Below are positions 1-9,076 of a stretch of 64,000 bases of DNA, piece after piece; position 1 is the stretch's first letter; each line of letters opens with the position of its first letter. The stretch comes from Lactobacillus xujianguonis (lineage in GTDB: Bacteria; Bacillota; Bacilli; Lactobacillales; Lactobacillaceae), in contig NZ_ML136872.1 in the NCBI RefSeq assembly GCF_004009905.1, positions 1-64,000 of the forward strand, written 5' to 3'. The translations under genes were made by a program, and so were the position numbers. The notes under the pieces are model-generated. The model was not told the origin of the DNA and did no database searches. It was given only the letters and a program-made list of their open reading frames with translations.

Positions 1-115
1 ATTATAAAACTAAGCTTACAAAAATTATAGATTTGCAGGCTTATTTGTCATACTTTCGTTTAAAAATAAATCGACACAATTTTAATTAAGTCGTTAAATT
101 ATACAAAATAATAAA

Positions 116-210
116 GCAAAACATACGATGATGCTTGACTTTACGTAGAAAAAAGTGTCAGATCATGAATCCGTCGATTCATGATCCAACACTAGGTTAG
201 TATGTTTTGC
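116..210. repeat. Nested inverted repeat in the left intergenic region
   Basis: Two nested perfect arms are visible: an outer pair GCAAAACATAC (116-126) and GTATGTTTTGC (200-210), and an inner pair GATCATGAATC (161-171) and GATTCATGATC (176-186) with a 4-base loop, flanked by GTGT/ACAC. It lies in the 347 bases left of the transporter gene, which contain no ORF I can support. Neither side has a clear T-run, so it is not a standard terminator. It could be a folded RNA end, a regulatory dyad or a small non-autonomous element. Function unknown. Confidence 0.6.
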
Positions 211-243
211 ATTCTCCATTCCAGAATTATCGTGGTCAGAAAC

Positions 244-322
244 AGAAATAGCCGACTATAGCTACAACATGACTTGAATACTTCGTATTCTAAGTCAGTT
301 GTACGCTATCTCGGCTATTTCT
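244..322. other. Long imperfect hairpin downstream of the APC transporter gene
   Basis: AGAAATAGCCG (244-254) pairs with CGGCTATTTCT (312-322). Inside it ACAAC..GACTT pairs with AAGTCAGTTGT, and GAATAC/GTATTC closes a 3-base loop, so the whole 79 bases fold into one long stem. It starts 25 bases after the stop of the minus-strand transporter and may serve as its 3' end, but only a weak T-rich stretch follows on that strand. Processing signal or mobile-element remnant are alternatives. Confidence 0.55.
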
Positions 323-347
323 CGAGAAGTTTCTTCCCACTCACTTA

Positions 348-1856
348 TTATTCTTCTAAAGCGCGATCTTTGCGGGCTTGTACGTCATAATAGATCCAAG
401 CGACAACTCCAAAGGCAACTGGTCCAATTGCCGTCCAGAATGAAGTCTTGTAGTCACCTGTAAAGAGTGGCTCGATACAAGTAAAGATAATTCCGATCGC
501 AACAACTAGCCAGACCACAATGGTCATACTCCAGATCTTCTTTTTACCATTGATAAAGACAAATGGACGATCCAAATCCTTCTTCATCTTAAAGAATGGA
601 AAGGCACCAATTAAGAACAAGTAAGGTGCAGCTGAAGAGACATTCATCATATCCATTAAGATGGTATAGAACTGACTAGCAGCATCCCCACCAAAGGAAA
701 TAAAGAGAATGATCAAACTAACAATCACCGCTTGGGTCCACATTGAACGCTCAGGCATGCCATGCTTATTCAATTTAACCAAGTTCTTTGGCAATAAGCG
801 CGGATCACAACCTTCAATGAAGGACTTAATTGGTGAATAAACCATCAAGAAGGCAGCTGAAATACCTGATAACACATCAGCCAGTCCAGCAAACCGTGAA
901 AAGGCCGCACCCAGACCGATTGCAGCTGAATGTGACAAACCTAAGCCCTTACCAGTTTCTACCCCTAAATTATTAATCAAAACATATTCAACATTAGCTA
1001 AGTTGACATTTTTACCACCCAATTGACTATGCCAGTTAGCGGCAATCCCACACATTAAAATGTTCAAGACATAAAAGCCAGTCATGGTAATCATGGCAAT
1101 AATCAAAGCCTTGGGGAAGGTCTTCTCTGGTTTATCAACTGAGTCAATTACTCCAGCTGAAGTTTCCAAACCACCATAAGCGAACAAGGCATACACAATG
1201 AAGGATACCACGGCAATTGGTGACTGAAAGGCTGGATTGGGTGAGTGCACTAAGGATTGAGCCGTAATTGGTTCAGCTAATTGACCGTGCTTTAAGAAAA
1301 AGACGATCACTGAGACCAAAGTAAAGCCAATGGTTACTGCTAAAGTAAAAATCCCACCGATGTTGGAAACAGCAGCAATCTTATCAACCCCTTTGGCGGC
1401 AAAAAAAGTAACAATTACTAAGAAAGCTACTTCTAAGATCCCTAATAATTGCGTTGAGCTTAAGAAGCCTAAATGCCAATTTTGGGTCGTATCATGACCA
1501 TAAATCGCCGTTGAAACTGACACCAAGAAGAACTGGGTTGAGGAAACTAGCCAAACTACCCAAGCAGCTAGCCAGATAAAGGTCCCGATAAAGGCTGTCT
1601 TTTCGCTAACTGATCCCTTTAACCAGGAAAAAATCCCACCACGTACACCTTTAAACGCAGCTCCGTATTCAGCAAAAATCAATGCTGAAGGTAAGAAAAA
1701 CAAGAGAGCGGTTAAGATATACCAAATGATACTGGCATACCCCATTTGGTAATAGGCCGTGAGTGAATTACTAAAGCCAAAAATGGCCGAAAAAATCATT
1801 AAGACTAAACTACCTAGTTTAATCTTAACCGAATTACCAGAATTATCTGATTCCAT
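348..1856 (-). CDS. APC-superfamily amino-acid transporter, YjeM/GadC-like
   Basis: A 502-residue integral membrane protein with about twelve hydrophobic segments from residue 12 to 490. The N-terminal segment IFGFSNSLTAYYQMGY and the following GGIFSWLK stretch resemble glutamate/GABA-type antiporters of the APC superfamily, especially the YjeM branch. It should exchange or import an amino acid or amine across the cytoplasmic membrane; the substrate cannot be read from sequence. The ATG is preceded by AAAGGAG on the minus strand. It is monocistronic: the neighbour apt ends in a terminator and this gene has its own promoter (1895-1923). Family assignment is firm, the subfamily name less so. 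Confidence 0.85.
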   Translation of the reverse strand: MESDNSGNSVKIKLGSLVLMIFSAIFGFSNSLTAYYQMGYASIIWYILTALLFFLPSALIFAEYGAAFKGVRGGIFSWLKGSVSEKTAFIGTFIWLAAWVVWLVSSTQFFLVSVSTAIYGHDTTQNWHLGFLSSTQLLGILEVAFLVIVTFFAAKGVDKIAAVSNIGGIFTLAVTIGFTLVSVIVFFLKHGQLAEPITAQSLVHSPNPAFQSPIAVVSFIVYALFAYGGLETSAGVIDSVDKPEKTFPKALIIAMITMTGFYVLNILMCGIAANWHSQLGGKNVNLANVEYVLINNLGVETGKGLGLSHSAAIGLGAAFSRFAGLADVLSGISAAFLMVYSPIKSFIEGCDPRLLPKNLVKLNKHGMPERSMWTQAVIVSLIILFISFGGDAASQFYTILMDMMNVSSAAPYLFLIGAFPFFKMKKDLDRPFVFINGKKKIWSMTIVVWLVVAIGIIFTCIEPLFTGDYKTSFWTAIGPVAFGVVAWIYYDVQARKDRALEE

Positions 1857-1894
1857 ACTTTCAAAAACTCCTTTTTAATCAACAAACATGTTCT

Positions 1895-1923
1895 ATTATG
1901 AACTTTTTTAAAGGAGCATGCAA
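1895..1923 (-). promoter_or_regulatory. Promoter of the APC transporter gene
   Basis: On the minus strand TTGCAT (1918-1923) is followed after 17 bases by CATAAT (1895-1900), a good sigma-A match. It sits 39 bases before the start codon and its -35 box overlaps the U-tract of the apt terminator. A short dyad GTTC-ATAATA-GAAC covers the -10 region. Confidence 0.6.
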
Positions 1924-1950
1924 AAAAGGTTCTGGGAAATTCCCAGAACC
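1922..1950 (-). terminator. Rho-independent terminator after apt
   Basis: Perfect 11-bp stem GGTTCTGGGAA/TTCCCAGAACC (1928-1950) with one unpaired base; on the minus strand six Ts follow (1922-1927). It lies 22 bases after the apt stop codon. Confidence 0.85.
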
Positions 1951-1972
1951 CCTAATTTTTTAATTCAGATAT

Positions 1973-2500
1973 TTAAGCACCGTGATATTTTACAAGACTG
2001 TAAATGTCAACGTCTGGTAACTTTTCGCGACCCTTAAGATCAGGCAATTCAACATAAAAGGCTGCCCCAACTAGCTTACCACCTAAGTTTTCAATCAATT
2101 CCTTAGATGCTCTTAAAGTCCCAGCAGTAGCTAATAAGTCATCACAGACCACTACTCTTTGGCCTGGTTTAATGGCATCCATGTGCATTTCCAAGCTGTT
2201 AGAACCGTATTCTAGGTCGTAAGAAGCACGTTCAACTTCACGAGGCAACTTATGAGGCTTTCTTGCAGGAACAAAACCAATTCCTAGTTCTGCTGCCACT
2301 GGACAACCGACAATAAAGCCACGAGCTTCTGGACCAACAATGACATCCGCATTTCTGCTCTTAGCGTATTCAGCTAGTTCATGAGTTGCAGCACGAAATA
2401 GTTCGCCATCTTGCAAAATAGGTGTAATATCACGGAAAACAATTCCCTTGTTAGGGAAATCTTGAACACTAGCAATGTGTTTACTAAAATCAATTGCCAT
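1973..2500 (-). CDS. apt: Adenine phosphoribosyltransferase
   Basis: Converts adenine and PRPP to AMP plus pyrophosphate in purine salvage, in the cytoplasm. The 175-residue length is typical. The PRPP-binding motif [13 protein letters not shown] is at about residues 116-128, and PEARGF at 57-62 is the conserved adenine-site segment. The ATG has a strong GGAGGT site nine bases upstream. It follows recJ by 81 bases with no clear terminator between, so it may be co-transcribed from the lepA-srtA-recJ unit, and it is closed by a terminator downstream. The recJ-apt order is common in lactobacilli and bacilli. Confidence 0.96.
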   Translation of the reverse strand: MAIDFSKHIASVQDFPNKGIVFRDITPILQDGELFRAATHELAEYAKSRNADVIVGPEARGFIVGCPVAAELGIGFVPARKPHKLPREVERASYDLEYGSNSLEMHMDAIKPGQRVVVCDDLLATAGTLRASKELIENLGGKLVGAAFYVELPDLKGREKLPDVDIYSLVKYHGA

Positions 2501-2581
2501 AAGAAGAAAAAACCTCCATAATTTCTGAGCTGATTAATAATTTCTGCCCTTGACTCGTCTATTTTACCAAAAAACAGAACA

Positions 2582-4861
2582 TTAATCATTTGATTTCATC
2601 AAATTATTAACATAAGTAATCAATTGTTGACTTGGCATATTGCGTAATTGCCGAACAAATTTAATTTGGGAATTAGTGGCCATTAAATATTTAGAAGCAG
2701 TTAAAGGCTTATTTTCCGGATCTTTAACGCCCATTAATTTACCTTGATCTAAAGTCACAAAGTCTAATTCAAAGAAGACTCTTAAAATAAACAACACACT
2801 ATCGTAGTCAAGCCCGAGATAAGGAGCAACTGTCCGGTAATCTTCTGGCTTCAAAGTCGGATGAGCATAAATATACTTCAAAACTTTGGCAAAATAAGAC
2901 TTAGCAGGAATACTTTCAACTGGTAAATTGTCCAGTAAAAACCGTAAATATAATTGTTGGTAATTATTGGCCAAGGCTTGATCTAATTGCATTTGATTCT
3001 TTGGTACATCAAGTAAGACGGCCGTTTCATCACTTGCTTGATAGTCTTCAACTAACGAAATCTTCTTAGGATCGATGCCATAGCTATTTTGCACATATGA
3101 GAGATTGTTTTTATCAAAGAGCAAATAGCGGTCAGCAAAACCCATGACATAATCTTCAGAACGCAGATCAATGATTGAAGTTGGGACTGCTAATTTCGGT
3201 GCAGCAAAATCAATACCATCCATAATCCCTTGCAGCGTGACCTTATTACGAAAAATATTTAAGGACAAGGTGACAAAGAGCTGGTTCACAAACGGTAATA
3301 ATTGATTATTTAAGAAGCCTTTGTTAAAACCTACAATGCTAAGACTACCGCCATTCTTATTAGCGGTAAACTTGACATGATTTTTGGTCTTTCCCATCTT
3401 GAAGAAGTGGGTAATTTGCGGCTCAGTAATACTAAAAATTGGTTGCGGATCACCTGTGCCAAAGGGACCAACTTGCTTAATTTCAGTCATCGTCTCGGCT
3501 GACAGGTTTTGCATCGGTAATTCCATATCAAAATCTTTTGTTTCTAATTCGCCATCAACCTGGAAATTATCTTCAAAAGTCTTTCTTAATAAGTTGATCT
3601 TGTCTTCCGTCATCGATAAACCACAAGCAAAATCATGCCCGCCAAACTTGGTAAAGAGTTCGTCTTTTAACGGGTTTAAGGCATTAAACAAATTAAATCC
3701 ACTAATGGACCGGCCAGAACCCTTGATTTCGCCAGCTTTATTCTTCGTCAAAACAATCGTTGGCTTATGTGTAGCTTCGACCACCTTGTTGGCAACTAAA
3801 CCTAAGACCCCTTCATGAAAACTAGGATCGTAAATCACCAAGGTATTAGCGCGACGCCAACTATTTTCCTTAATTTGCTGCAAGCATTTTTCATAAACTT
3901 CGGTTGTTAATTCCTTGCGCTTTTCATTTAAATCTTCAATCTGATCAGCAATCTTTTGGGCAGCGACATCATCATCACTCAGTAATAATTCAACGGCTAA
4001 ATTGGCATTGGCCAAACGGCCCACGGCATTCAATCGCGGAGCAATGTTAAAACCAACATCAGTTTCATCAATTTGTCCTAAAGTCAGCCCCGCATTTTTA
4101 ATTAACGCCCGTAAGCCCGGACGATCAGTCTGGTTCAGTACTTCTAAGCCCCGCTTAACAATAATGTGCCCTTCACCGGTAACTTTAACCATATCGCCAA
4201 TCGTGCCAATCATCGCCAAGTCAAGTAGTTCTGGCATGGTATCTTGCATAAGGCAGCGACAGATCGTATAAGCTACCCCAGCACCGCAATAGTCATCAAA
4301 GGGATATTTTTGTCCAGGATAATTACAGTGCACGAGCGCTACTGGCTTAGGTACTTCTTCTTGGAAGGTGTGGTGATCGGTTAAAATGACATCCACACCA
4401 TGTTCTTGGGCATACTTAACTTCTTCGACCCCAGTTACCCCATTATCAACGGTAATGATCAATTTTGTACCATCAGCGACAATGTCCTGATATCGCTTGA
4501 GATTCGGACCATAACCATCCTCAAAACGATCGGGAATAAAATAGTGTACGTCCGCGCCTAAAATACTGAGCGTTTCCGTCATAATCGTTGTTGCCGTAAT
4601 GCCATCTGCGTCGTAATCGCCATAGATGGTAATTTTTTCACCATTGTCAATCGCCTGATTGATCTGCTCAACGGCTTTGTCCATATCATGCATTAAAGAA
4701 GGATCAGCTAAATCTTCTTCTGTTGCATTAAACCAGAATTCTAGCTTTTCGTCTGTATTAATTCCTCGCAAAGAAAACAACTTAGCCGCTAATGGACTAA
4801 GTTGATATTTTTCAATTAAAGTTGGATCTAACTCTTCTGCAGTTTTTTCTTTCCACTTCAT
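2582..4861 (-). CDS. recJ: Single-stranded-DNA-specific exonuclease RecJ
   Basis: 5'-3' single-strand exonuclease of recombination and mismatch repair. The 759-residue protein has the DHH phosphoesterase core: GDYDADG (residues 81-87) and TDHH (161-164) supply metal ligands, VDNGVTG lies between them, and the DHHA1 part with GSGRS and FGGHDFACG is near residue 400. The extra C-terminal region after about residue 560 is the Firmicutes-type extension. The start codon overlaps the srtA stop as TAATG, implying translational coupling with srtA and lepA upstream. Confidence 0.95.
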   Translation of the reverse strand: MKWKEKTAEELDPTLIEKYQLSPLAAKLFSLRGINTDEKLEFWFNATEEDLADPSLMHDMDKAVEQINQAIDNGEKITIYGDYDADGITATTIMTETLSILGADVHYFIPDRFEDGYGPNLKRYQDIVADGTKLIITVDNGVTGVEEVKYAQEHGVDVILTDHHTFQEEVPKPVALVHCNYPGQKYPFDDYCGAGVAYTICRCLMQDTMPELLDLAMIGTIGDMVKVTGEGHIIVKRGLEVLNQTDRPGLRALIKNAGLTLGQIDETDVGFNIAPRLNAVGRLANANLAVELLLSDDDVAAQKIADQIEDLNEKRKELTTEVYEKCLQQIKENSWRRANTLVIYDPSFHEGVLGLVANKVVEATHKPTIVLTKNKAGEIKGSGRSISGFNLFNALNPLKDELFTKFGGHDFACGLSMTEDKINLLRKTFEDNFQVDGELETKDFDMELPMQNLSAETMTEIKQVGPFGTGDPQPIFSITEPQITHFFKMGKTKNHVKFTANKNGGSLSIVGFNKGFLNNQLLPFVNQLFVTLSLNIFRNKVTLQGIMDGIDFAAPKLAVPTSIIDLRSEDYVMGFADRYLLFDKNNLSYVQNSYGIDPKKISLVEDYQASDETAVLLDVPKNQMQLDQALANNYQQLYLRFLLDNLPVESIPAKSYFAKVLKYIYAHPTLKPEDYRTVAPYLGLDYDSVLFILRVFFELDFVTLDQGKLMGVKDPENKPLTASKYLMATNSQIKFVRQLRNMPSQQLITYVNNLMKSND

Positions 4862-5550
4862 TATTTAAGATTAAACACCTTTATATTATCTGCTGTTGCT
4901 TTTTCCGTCTTAATTAGTTTACCACGAACAGCCCAGCGATTAGTACCACCGTCAGCACAAGTAATCAAAGTTACGATTGGCTTTTTAGTATTGTTAACGA
5001 GGTAAACGGCATAAGGATTAACAACCTTTTTCATATAAATCTTGTAAACAAAAACCTTTTTCAAGTTAGTTAGGTAAACCAATTGGCCCTTTTTCGTATC
5101 TTCTAATGGAGAGAAGAGAATTCCTTTAGAAGTCATATAGTGACCAGCAAGCGGGTAATTGCCCTTACCCATCTTTTGATCAGGACGCATTGTCCCACCA
5201 CCAGTGGCCATCGCGTCATCTGACATCCCGAGCAAAATCGGCAAATGCATATTGACATCAGGAATGGCCAAGGCCCCAATAACGTGAGCCCCATTTTTGG
5301 TCCGCGATTTAGCTACCTGACCAAAGTCGACTTCTTTGACCTTGCTGAAATTGAACATCCCCTTCTTCTTTTGGTTCTTTTCAATTTCTTTTCTCGTTAA
5401 AGAGGTCATCGCTTGCGTTTGGTTCTGCGTAATCAAATGATTGCGAATCTGTTTATTAAAAATTAAAGCCAATCCGACTAATAACAGAATAACTGCTATT
5501 ACTCGCATCACAATGGTCTTCACATCACGTTTTTTCTTTTGTTCAGCCAT
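4861..5550 (-). CDS. srtA: Class A sortase
   Basis: Membrane-anchored transpeptidase that cleaves LPxTG proteins and links them to peptidoglycan. From the chosen ATG it has 229 residues: a basic N-terminus, one membrane segment (about residues 12-32), then the sortase barrel with LAGHYM (His near 137), TLITC (Cys near 198) and a following Arg in NRWAVRG. An in-frame ATG seven codons upstream lies inside lepA; position 5550 is preferred because AAAGGAAAG precedes it at the right distance. One base separates it from the lepA stop, and its stop overlaps recJ. Confidence 0.93.
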   Translation of the reverse strand: MAEQKKKRDVKTIVMRVIAVILLLVGLALIFNKQIRNHLITQNQTQAMTSLTRKEIEKNQKKKGMFNFSKVKEVDFGQVAKSRTKNGAHVIGALAIPDVNMHLPILLGMSDDAMATGGGTMRPDQKMGKGNYPLAGHYMTSKGILFSPLEDTKKGQLVYLTNLKKVFVYKIYMKKVVNPYAVYLVNNTKKPIVTLITCADGGTNRWAVRGKLIKTEKATADNIKVFNLK

Positions 5551-5551
5551 G

Positions 5552-7390
5552 TTACTTTCCTTTGATGTCATCGTCGTTCATCTTCAAAACGGCCATAAAG
5601 GCATCTTGTGGTACTTCAACCTTACCGACAGCCTTCATCCGTTTCTTACCACGCTTCTGCTTTTCTAGCAATTTAGCCCGCCGGTCAGGGTCACCGGTGT
5701 GAATCTTCCAAGTAACATCTTTACGATATGGCTTAATCGTTGCCCGCGAAATAATCTTAGCGCCGATTGCCCCTTGGATATCAACTTCAAAGTTCTGCCG
5801 TGGAATCAACTTCTTCAGCATTGAAGTCATCTGTCGTGCTCGGTCTTGGGCTTCTGAACGGTGAGCAATAAAGCTCAAAGCATCGATCGGTTCCTTGTTA
5901 AGCAGGATATCAATCTTAACTAAGTCAGTTGCCCGGTAACCAGTAATATCATAGTCAAGGGAAGCATAACCCTTAGTAGAAGACTTCAAGTCATCGAAGA
6001 AGTCAAAAATAATTTCAGCTAATGGCATATTATAGATGACATTCACGCGATACTTATCGAGGTAATCCATGGTTACGAATTCGCCTCGTTTTCTTTGACA
6101 AAGTTCCATTACTGGACCAACGAAGTCATTTGGTACCATGATTTCCGCCTTAACGTAAGGCTCTTCAACTTCTTTATATTCACCTGCACTTGGCAAATCT
6201 GATGGGTTATCAATCACCTTAGTTGAGCCATCGTTCATAATTGCGTGGTAGTCAACACTTGGGGCCGTCATGATTAAATCCAAATCAAATTCTTGTTCAA
6301 GTCGCTCTTGAACTACGTCCATATGCAATAAACCAAGAAAGCCACAACGGAAACCAAAACCTAAAGCAGTTGAAGTTTCAGGTTCAAATTCCAACGCCGC
6401 ATCGTTTAATTGCAATTTTTGTAAGGCTTCCTTTAAATCTTCGTAATCACGGTTATCAACGGGATACATCCCTGAGTAAACCATTGGTGGAATCTGCCGG
6501 TAACCTGGAAGTGGCTCTGCAGTTGGATTTTCAACTGAAGTAATCGTGTCACCTACACGGGTTTCACGAACCGACTTAATGTTAGCCGTGATATAACCTA
6601 CATCCCCGGCAACTAAAATGTTCTTTTTAATTGGATGCGGACTAGAAACACCGACTTCGGTTACTTCATATTCCTTACCGGTGTTCATAATCTTGATCTT
6701 GTCACCTGGTCTGACATAACCATCTTCGATCTTCACTGACATGACTACCCCGCGGTAGTCATCATACTTAGAGTCAAAAATCAAAGCCTTAAGTGGAGCT
6801 GATAAGTCGCCCGTTGGTGCCGGGATGTACTTAACTACCTTTTCCAACATGTCTTCGATTCCTTGACCAGTTTTACCAGAAACTTCGGCTGCTTCAGAAG
6901 CATCTAGTCCTAACATTTCTTCAATTTCTTCCTTGGTCTTAGGAATGTCAGCAGATGGTAAGTCAATCTTATTGATAACTGGCAAAATTTCCAAATCATC
7001 ATCAATTGCCAAATAAGTATTAGCTAAAGTTTGCGCTTGGACACCTTGTGAGGCATCAACGACCATTAATGCTCCTTCACAAGCAGCAAGTGAGCGTGAT
7101 ACTTCATAAGAGAAGTCAACGTGCCCTGGGGTATCAATTAAGTGAAAAATATAATCTTCCCCATCCTTGGCATGATATTTTACTTCGACAGAGTTCATCT
7201 TGATGGTAATTCCACGTTGACGTTCAAGTGGCATATCATCAAGCATTTGATTTTTAAGTTGGCGTTCACTGACAGTATCAGTTAATTCAAGAATTCGGTC
7301 AGCAATCGTCGATTTACCATGGTCAATGTGGGCAACGATGGCAAAGTTACGAATGTGCTTTTGATAATCTTTTAGTTTTTCTAAATCCAT
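5552..7390 (-). CDS. lepA: Elongation factor 4 (LepA) GTPase
   Basis: Ribosome-associated translational GTPase related to EF-G that acts on stalled or mis-translocated ribosomes. The 612-residue product has the P-loop AHIDHGKST near residue 20, the switch/G3 segment DTPGHVD, NKIDLP (G4), then EF-G-like domains and the LepA-specific C-terminal domain ending in a basic tail. A GTG four codons upstream overlaps the AAAGGGTG ribosome binding site, so the ATG at 7390 is the likely start. First gene of the lepA-srtA-recJ(-apt) unit, with a promoter at 7420-7448. Confidence 0.95.
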   Translation of the reverse strand: MDLEKLKDYQKHIRNFAIVAHIDHGKSTIADRILELTDTVSERQLKNQMLDDMPLERQRGITIKMNSVEVKYHAKDGEDYIFHLIDTPGHVDFSYEVSRSLAACEGALMVVDASQGVQAQTLANTYLAIDDDLEILPVINKIDLPSADIPKTKEEIEEMLGLDASEAAEVSGKTGQGIEDMLEKVVKYIPAPTGDLSAPLKALIFDSKYDDYRGVVMSVKIEDGYVRPGDKIKIMNTGKEYEVTEVGVSSPHPIKKNILVAGDVGYITANIKSVRETRVGDTITSVENPTAEPLPGYRQIPPMVYSGMYPVDNRDYEDLKEALQKLQLNDAALEFEPETSTALGFGFRCGFLGLLHMDVVQERLEQEFDLDLIMTAPSVDYHAIMNDGSTKVIDNPSDLPSAGEYKEVEEPYVKAEIMVPNDFVGPVMELCQRKRGEFVTMDYLDKYRVNVIYNMPLAEIIFDFFDDLKSSTKGYASLDYDITGYRATDLVKIDILLNKEPIDALSFIAHRSEAQDRARQMTSMLKKLIPRQNFEVDIQGAIGAKIISRATIKPYRKDVTWKIHTGDPDRRAKLLEKQKRGKKRMKAVGKVEVPQDAFMAVLKMNDDDIKGK

Positions 7391-7419
7391 AAAATTTTTC
7401 ACCCTTTACTATCTTAATT

Positions 7420-7448
7420 ATTATAGCAAAGCTCACTAATCTTATAAA
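7420..7448 (-). promoter_or_regulatory. Probable promoter of the lepA unit, overlapping a divergent promoter
   Basis: On the minus strand TATAAT (7420-7425), preceded by TGC as in an extended -10, has TTATAA or TTTATA 16-17 bases upstream. On the plus strand TATAAA (7443-7448) with TTATAG 16 bases before it could drive the toxin-like gene, so the two promoters would overlap and compete. Confidence 0.5.
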
Positions 7449-7506
7449 ACGAATAGGTGCAGAAAAATCGAAAGTATTTTATAGTAAATTGAGTGAGGTT
7501 AATATC

Positions 7507-7818
7507 ATGAAAATCAGGTTTGAAAGTAGTTGTAAGTCTTTTTTTAAAAAGCATCCCCATACGCAAAAATTAGCTGAACAGAAAATCGCTGCTGCAATTG
7601 ATAAAGAAATCAAAACTGGCATGACCAAAGTTAAATTAGCTATCAGAGAGAAAATAAATGGCTTAGCTTGTTATGAGTTCAGACTAAATTTAGGCAAAAT
7701 AGGTTCTGTACGAATTGCTTTTACTTTTCATCAAGAATTAGCTACAATCTATTTCATTACGACCGATTTACAAAAATCTACTTTTAGTAATGAAATTCAA
7801 CACGTTTTTAAAAAATAA
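7507..7818 (+). CDS. RelE/HigB-like toxin-family protein, without visible antitoxin
   Basis: A basic 103-residue protein resembling RelE/HigB-type mRNA interferases: an N-terminal helix pair with many lysines, then a beta-rich half with YEFRLN, VRIAFTF and ATIYFIT. The reading frame also has a TTG at 7489, but the ATG at 7507 has GAGG eight bases upstream and is preferred. No small antitoxin ORF adjoins it on either side: lepA diverges on the left and dnaJ converges on the right. It may be an orphan toxin, a degenerate remnant, or work with a distant antitoxin. Assignment is by overall pattern only. Confidence 0.6.
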   Translation: MKIRFESSCKSFFKKHPHTQKLAEQKIAAAIDKEIKTGMTKVKLAIREKINGLACYEFRLNLGKIGSVRIAFTFHQELATIYFITTDLQKSTFSNEIQHVFKK

Positions 7819-7849
7819 AAATGGCACTGCACTACTGCAATGCCATTTT
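7818..7849. terminator. Bidirectional terminator between the toxin-like gene and dnaJ
   Basis: AAAATGGCACTGCA pairs with TGCAATGCCATTTT around a CTAC loop, one mismatch. A- and T-rich flanks on both sides let it end the plus-strand gene and the minus-strand dnaJ. Confidence 0.75.
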
Positions 7850-7851
7850 CT

Positions 7852-8994
7852 TTAATCTTCGCCACTTAACTTATCTTTAAGTCGTTCAAAGAAGCCCTTG
7901 CCTTGTGGTGTAATTGATTCACCACTAGCCTTGACAAAGTCAACCAAAGCTTCCTTTTGCTTTTCATTAACTTTCTTAGGAATCTTAACTTCAACGGTCG
8001 TGATTTGATCACCATTACCGCCGCCGCGAATATATGGAACCCCTTCACCACGTAAAGTGAATTTCTTATTAGGCTGAGTTCCGGCTGGAATCTTCAATTC
8101 CTTTTCACCGTGCACAGTCTTAACCTTAATTTCGTCACCTAACGTAGCTTGAGCAAAGGAAATTGGAACGGTAGTGTAAATGGTATTACCACGTCTTTCA
8201 AATTCCTTAGAAGGCTTAATGCGGTAACTAATGTACAAGTCACCATAAGGGCCGCCATTCTTACCAGCTTCACCTTGACCTTCATAACGCAATTGTTGGC
8301 CATTATCGATACCGGCTGGAATATCAACTTCAATGGTATTCTTCGCTTCAACCACACCAGCGCCATGACAAGTCTTGCATGGATGTTCAATAATGACACC
8401 TTTACCATGACATTTATCACAAACAGTTTGTCTTTGAATCATCCCAAAGGCTGATTGTTGGGTAACTGTCATATAACCACTACCGTGACACTTGTCACAA
8501 GTGATCGGATGGGTACCTTTTTCAGCACCAGTACCATGACAAGTACCACAAGTTTCATTACGAGTGTAAGAAACTTGCGTCTTCTTACCGTTAATGGCAT
8601 CCATAAAGTCAATTGTTAAAGTGTAATCTAAGTCTTCACCACGTTGCGGTGCAGTAGGATCCACTCGTTGTCTTTGGCCACCAAAGCCTTGACCAAAGAT
8701 ATCACCAAAGATATCGCCGAAATCACCAAAGCCGCCAAAGCCTTGGCCAGCGCCATTAAAGCCACCTTGGCCATTGACACCAGCAGAGCCAAATTGGTCA
8801 TACTGTGCCCGTTTTTGCTTATCATGCAAAACTTCATAAGCTTCGTTAACTTGCTTATATTTTTGCTCAGCCCCAGGCTCATGATTCAAGTCGGGGTGAT
8901 ACTTTTTGGCTAATTTACGGTATGCTGTATTAATTTCTTGCTCACTGGCATTACGATCAACGCCAAGAACTTTATAGTAATCTTCTTGTGCCAA
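7852..8994 (-). CDS. dnaJ: Chaperone DnaJ (Hsp40)
   Basis: Co-chaperone that delivers unfolded proteins to DnaK and stimulates its ATPase. The 380-residue protein is a class I DnaJ: J-domain with HPD at 33-35, Gly/Phe-rich linker (about 72-108), four CxxCxGxG zinc motifs at about 149, 166, 192 and 206, then the two beta-sandwich substrate domains. It is the last gene of hrcA-grpE-dnaK-dnaJ. A hairpin lies in the dnaK-dnaJ gap, which suggests that dnaJ is made at lower level than dnaK. Confidence 0.97.
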   Translation of the reverse strand: MAQEDYYKVLGVDRNASEQEINTAYRKLAKKYHPDLNHEPGAEQKYKQVNEAYEVLHDKQKRAQYDQFGSAGVNGQGGFNGAGQGFGGFGDFGDIFGDIFGQGFGGQRQRVDPTAPQRGEDLDYTLTIDFMDAINGKKTQVSYTRNETCGTCHGTGAEKGTHPITCDKCHGSGYMTVTQQSAFGMIQRQTVCDKCHGKGVIIEHPCKTCHGAGVVEAKNTIEVDIPAGIDNGQQLRYEGQGEAGKNGGPYGDLYISYRIKPSKEFERRGNTIYTTVPISFAQATLGDEIKVKTVHGEKELKIPAGTQPNKKFTLRGEGVPYIRGGGNGDQITTVEVKIPKKVNEKQKEALVDFVKASGESITPQGKGFFERLKDKLSGED

Positions 8995-9016
8995 AACCTA
9001 AACTCCTCACATTTAA

Positions 9017-9050
9017 AAGAAAAGAACTACCCTTAAGCAGTTCTTTTCTT
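9017..9050 (-). terminator. Hairpin between dnaK and dnaJ, partial terminator
   Basis: AAGAAAAGAACT (9017-9028) pairs perfectly with AGTTCTTTTCTT (9039-9050). On the minus strand it is followed by a short T-rich stretch, so it may end part of the transcripts after dnaK or define a processed mRNA end. Confidence 0.65.
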
Positions 9051-9076
9051 AATAGGTTATTTAAATTATAAACCCT

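Noticed and set aside
2374-2589. 71-codon minus-strand ORF across the apt start and apt-recJ gap
   Set aside because: It overlaps the start of apt in another frame, has no ribosome binding site and no recognisable sequence.
3384-4271. Long plus-strand ORFs opposite recJ
   Set aside because: Shadows of recJ on the other strand, without start signals or family motifs.
8139-8913. ORFs in other frames within dnaJ
   Set aside because: They overlap the conserved dnaJ frame; their length reflects the repetitive Gly/Phe and zinc regions.
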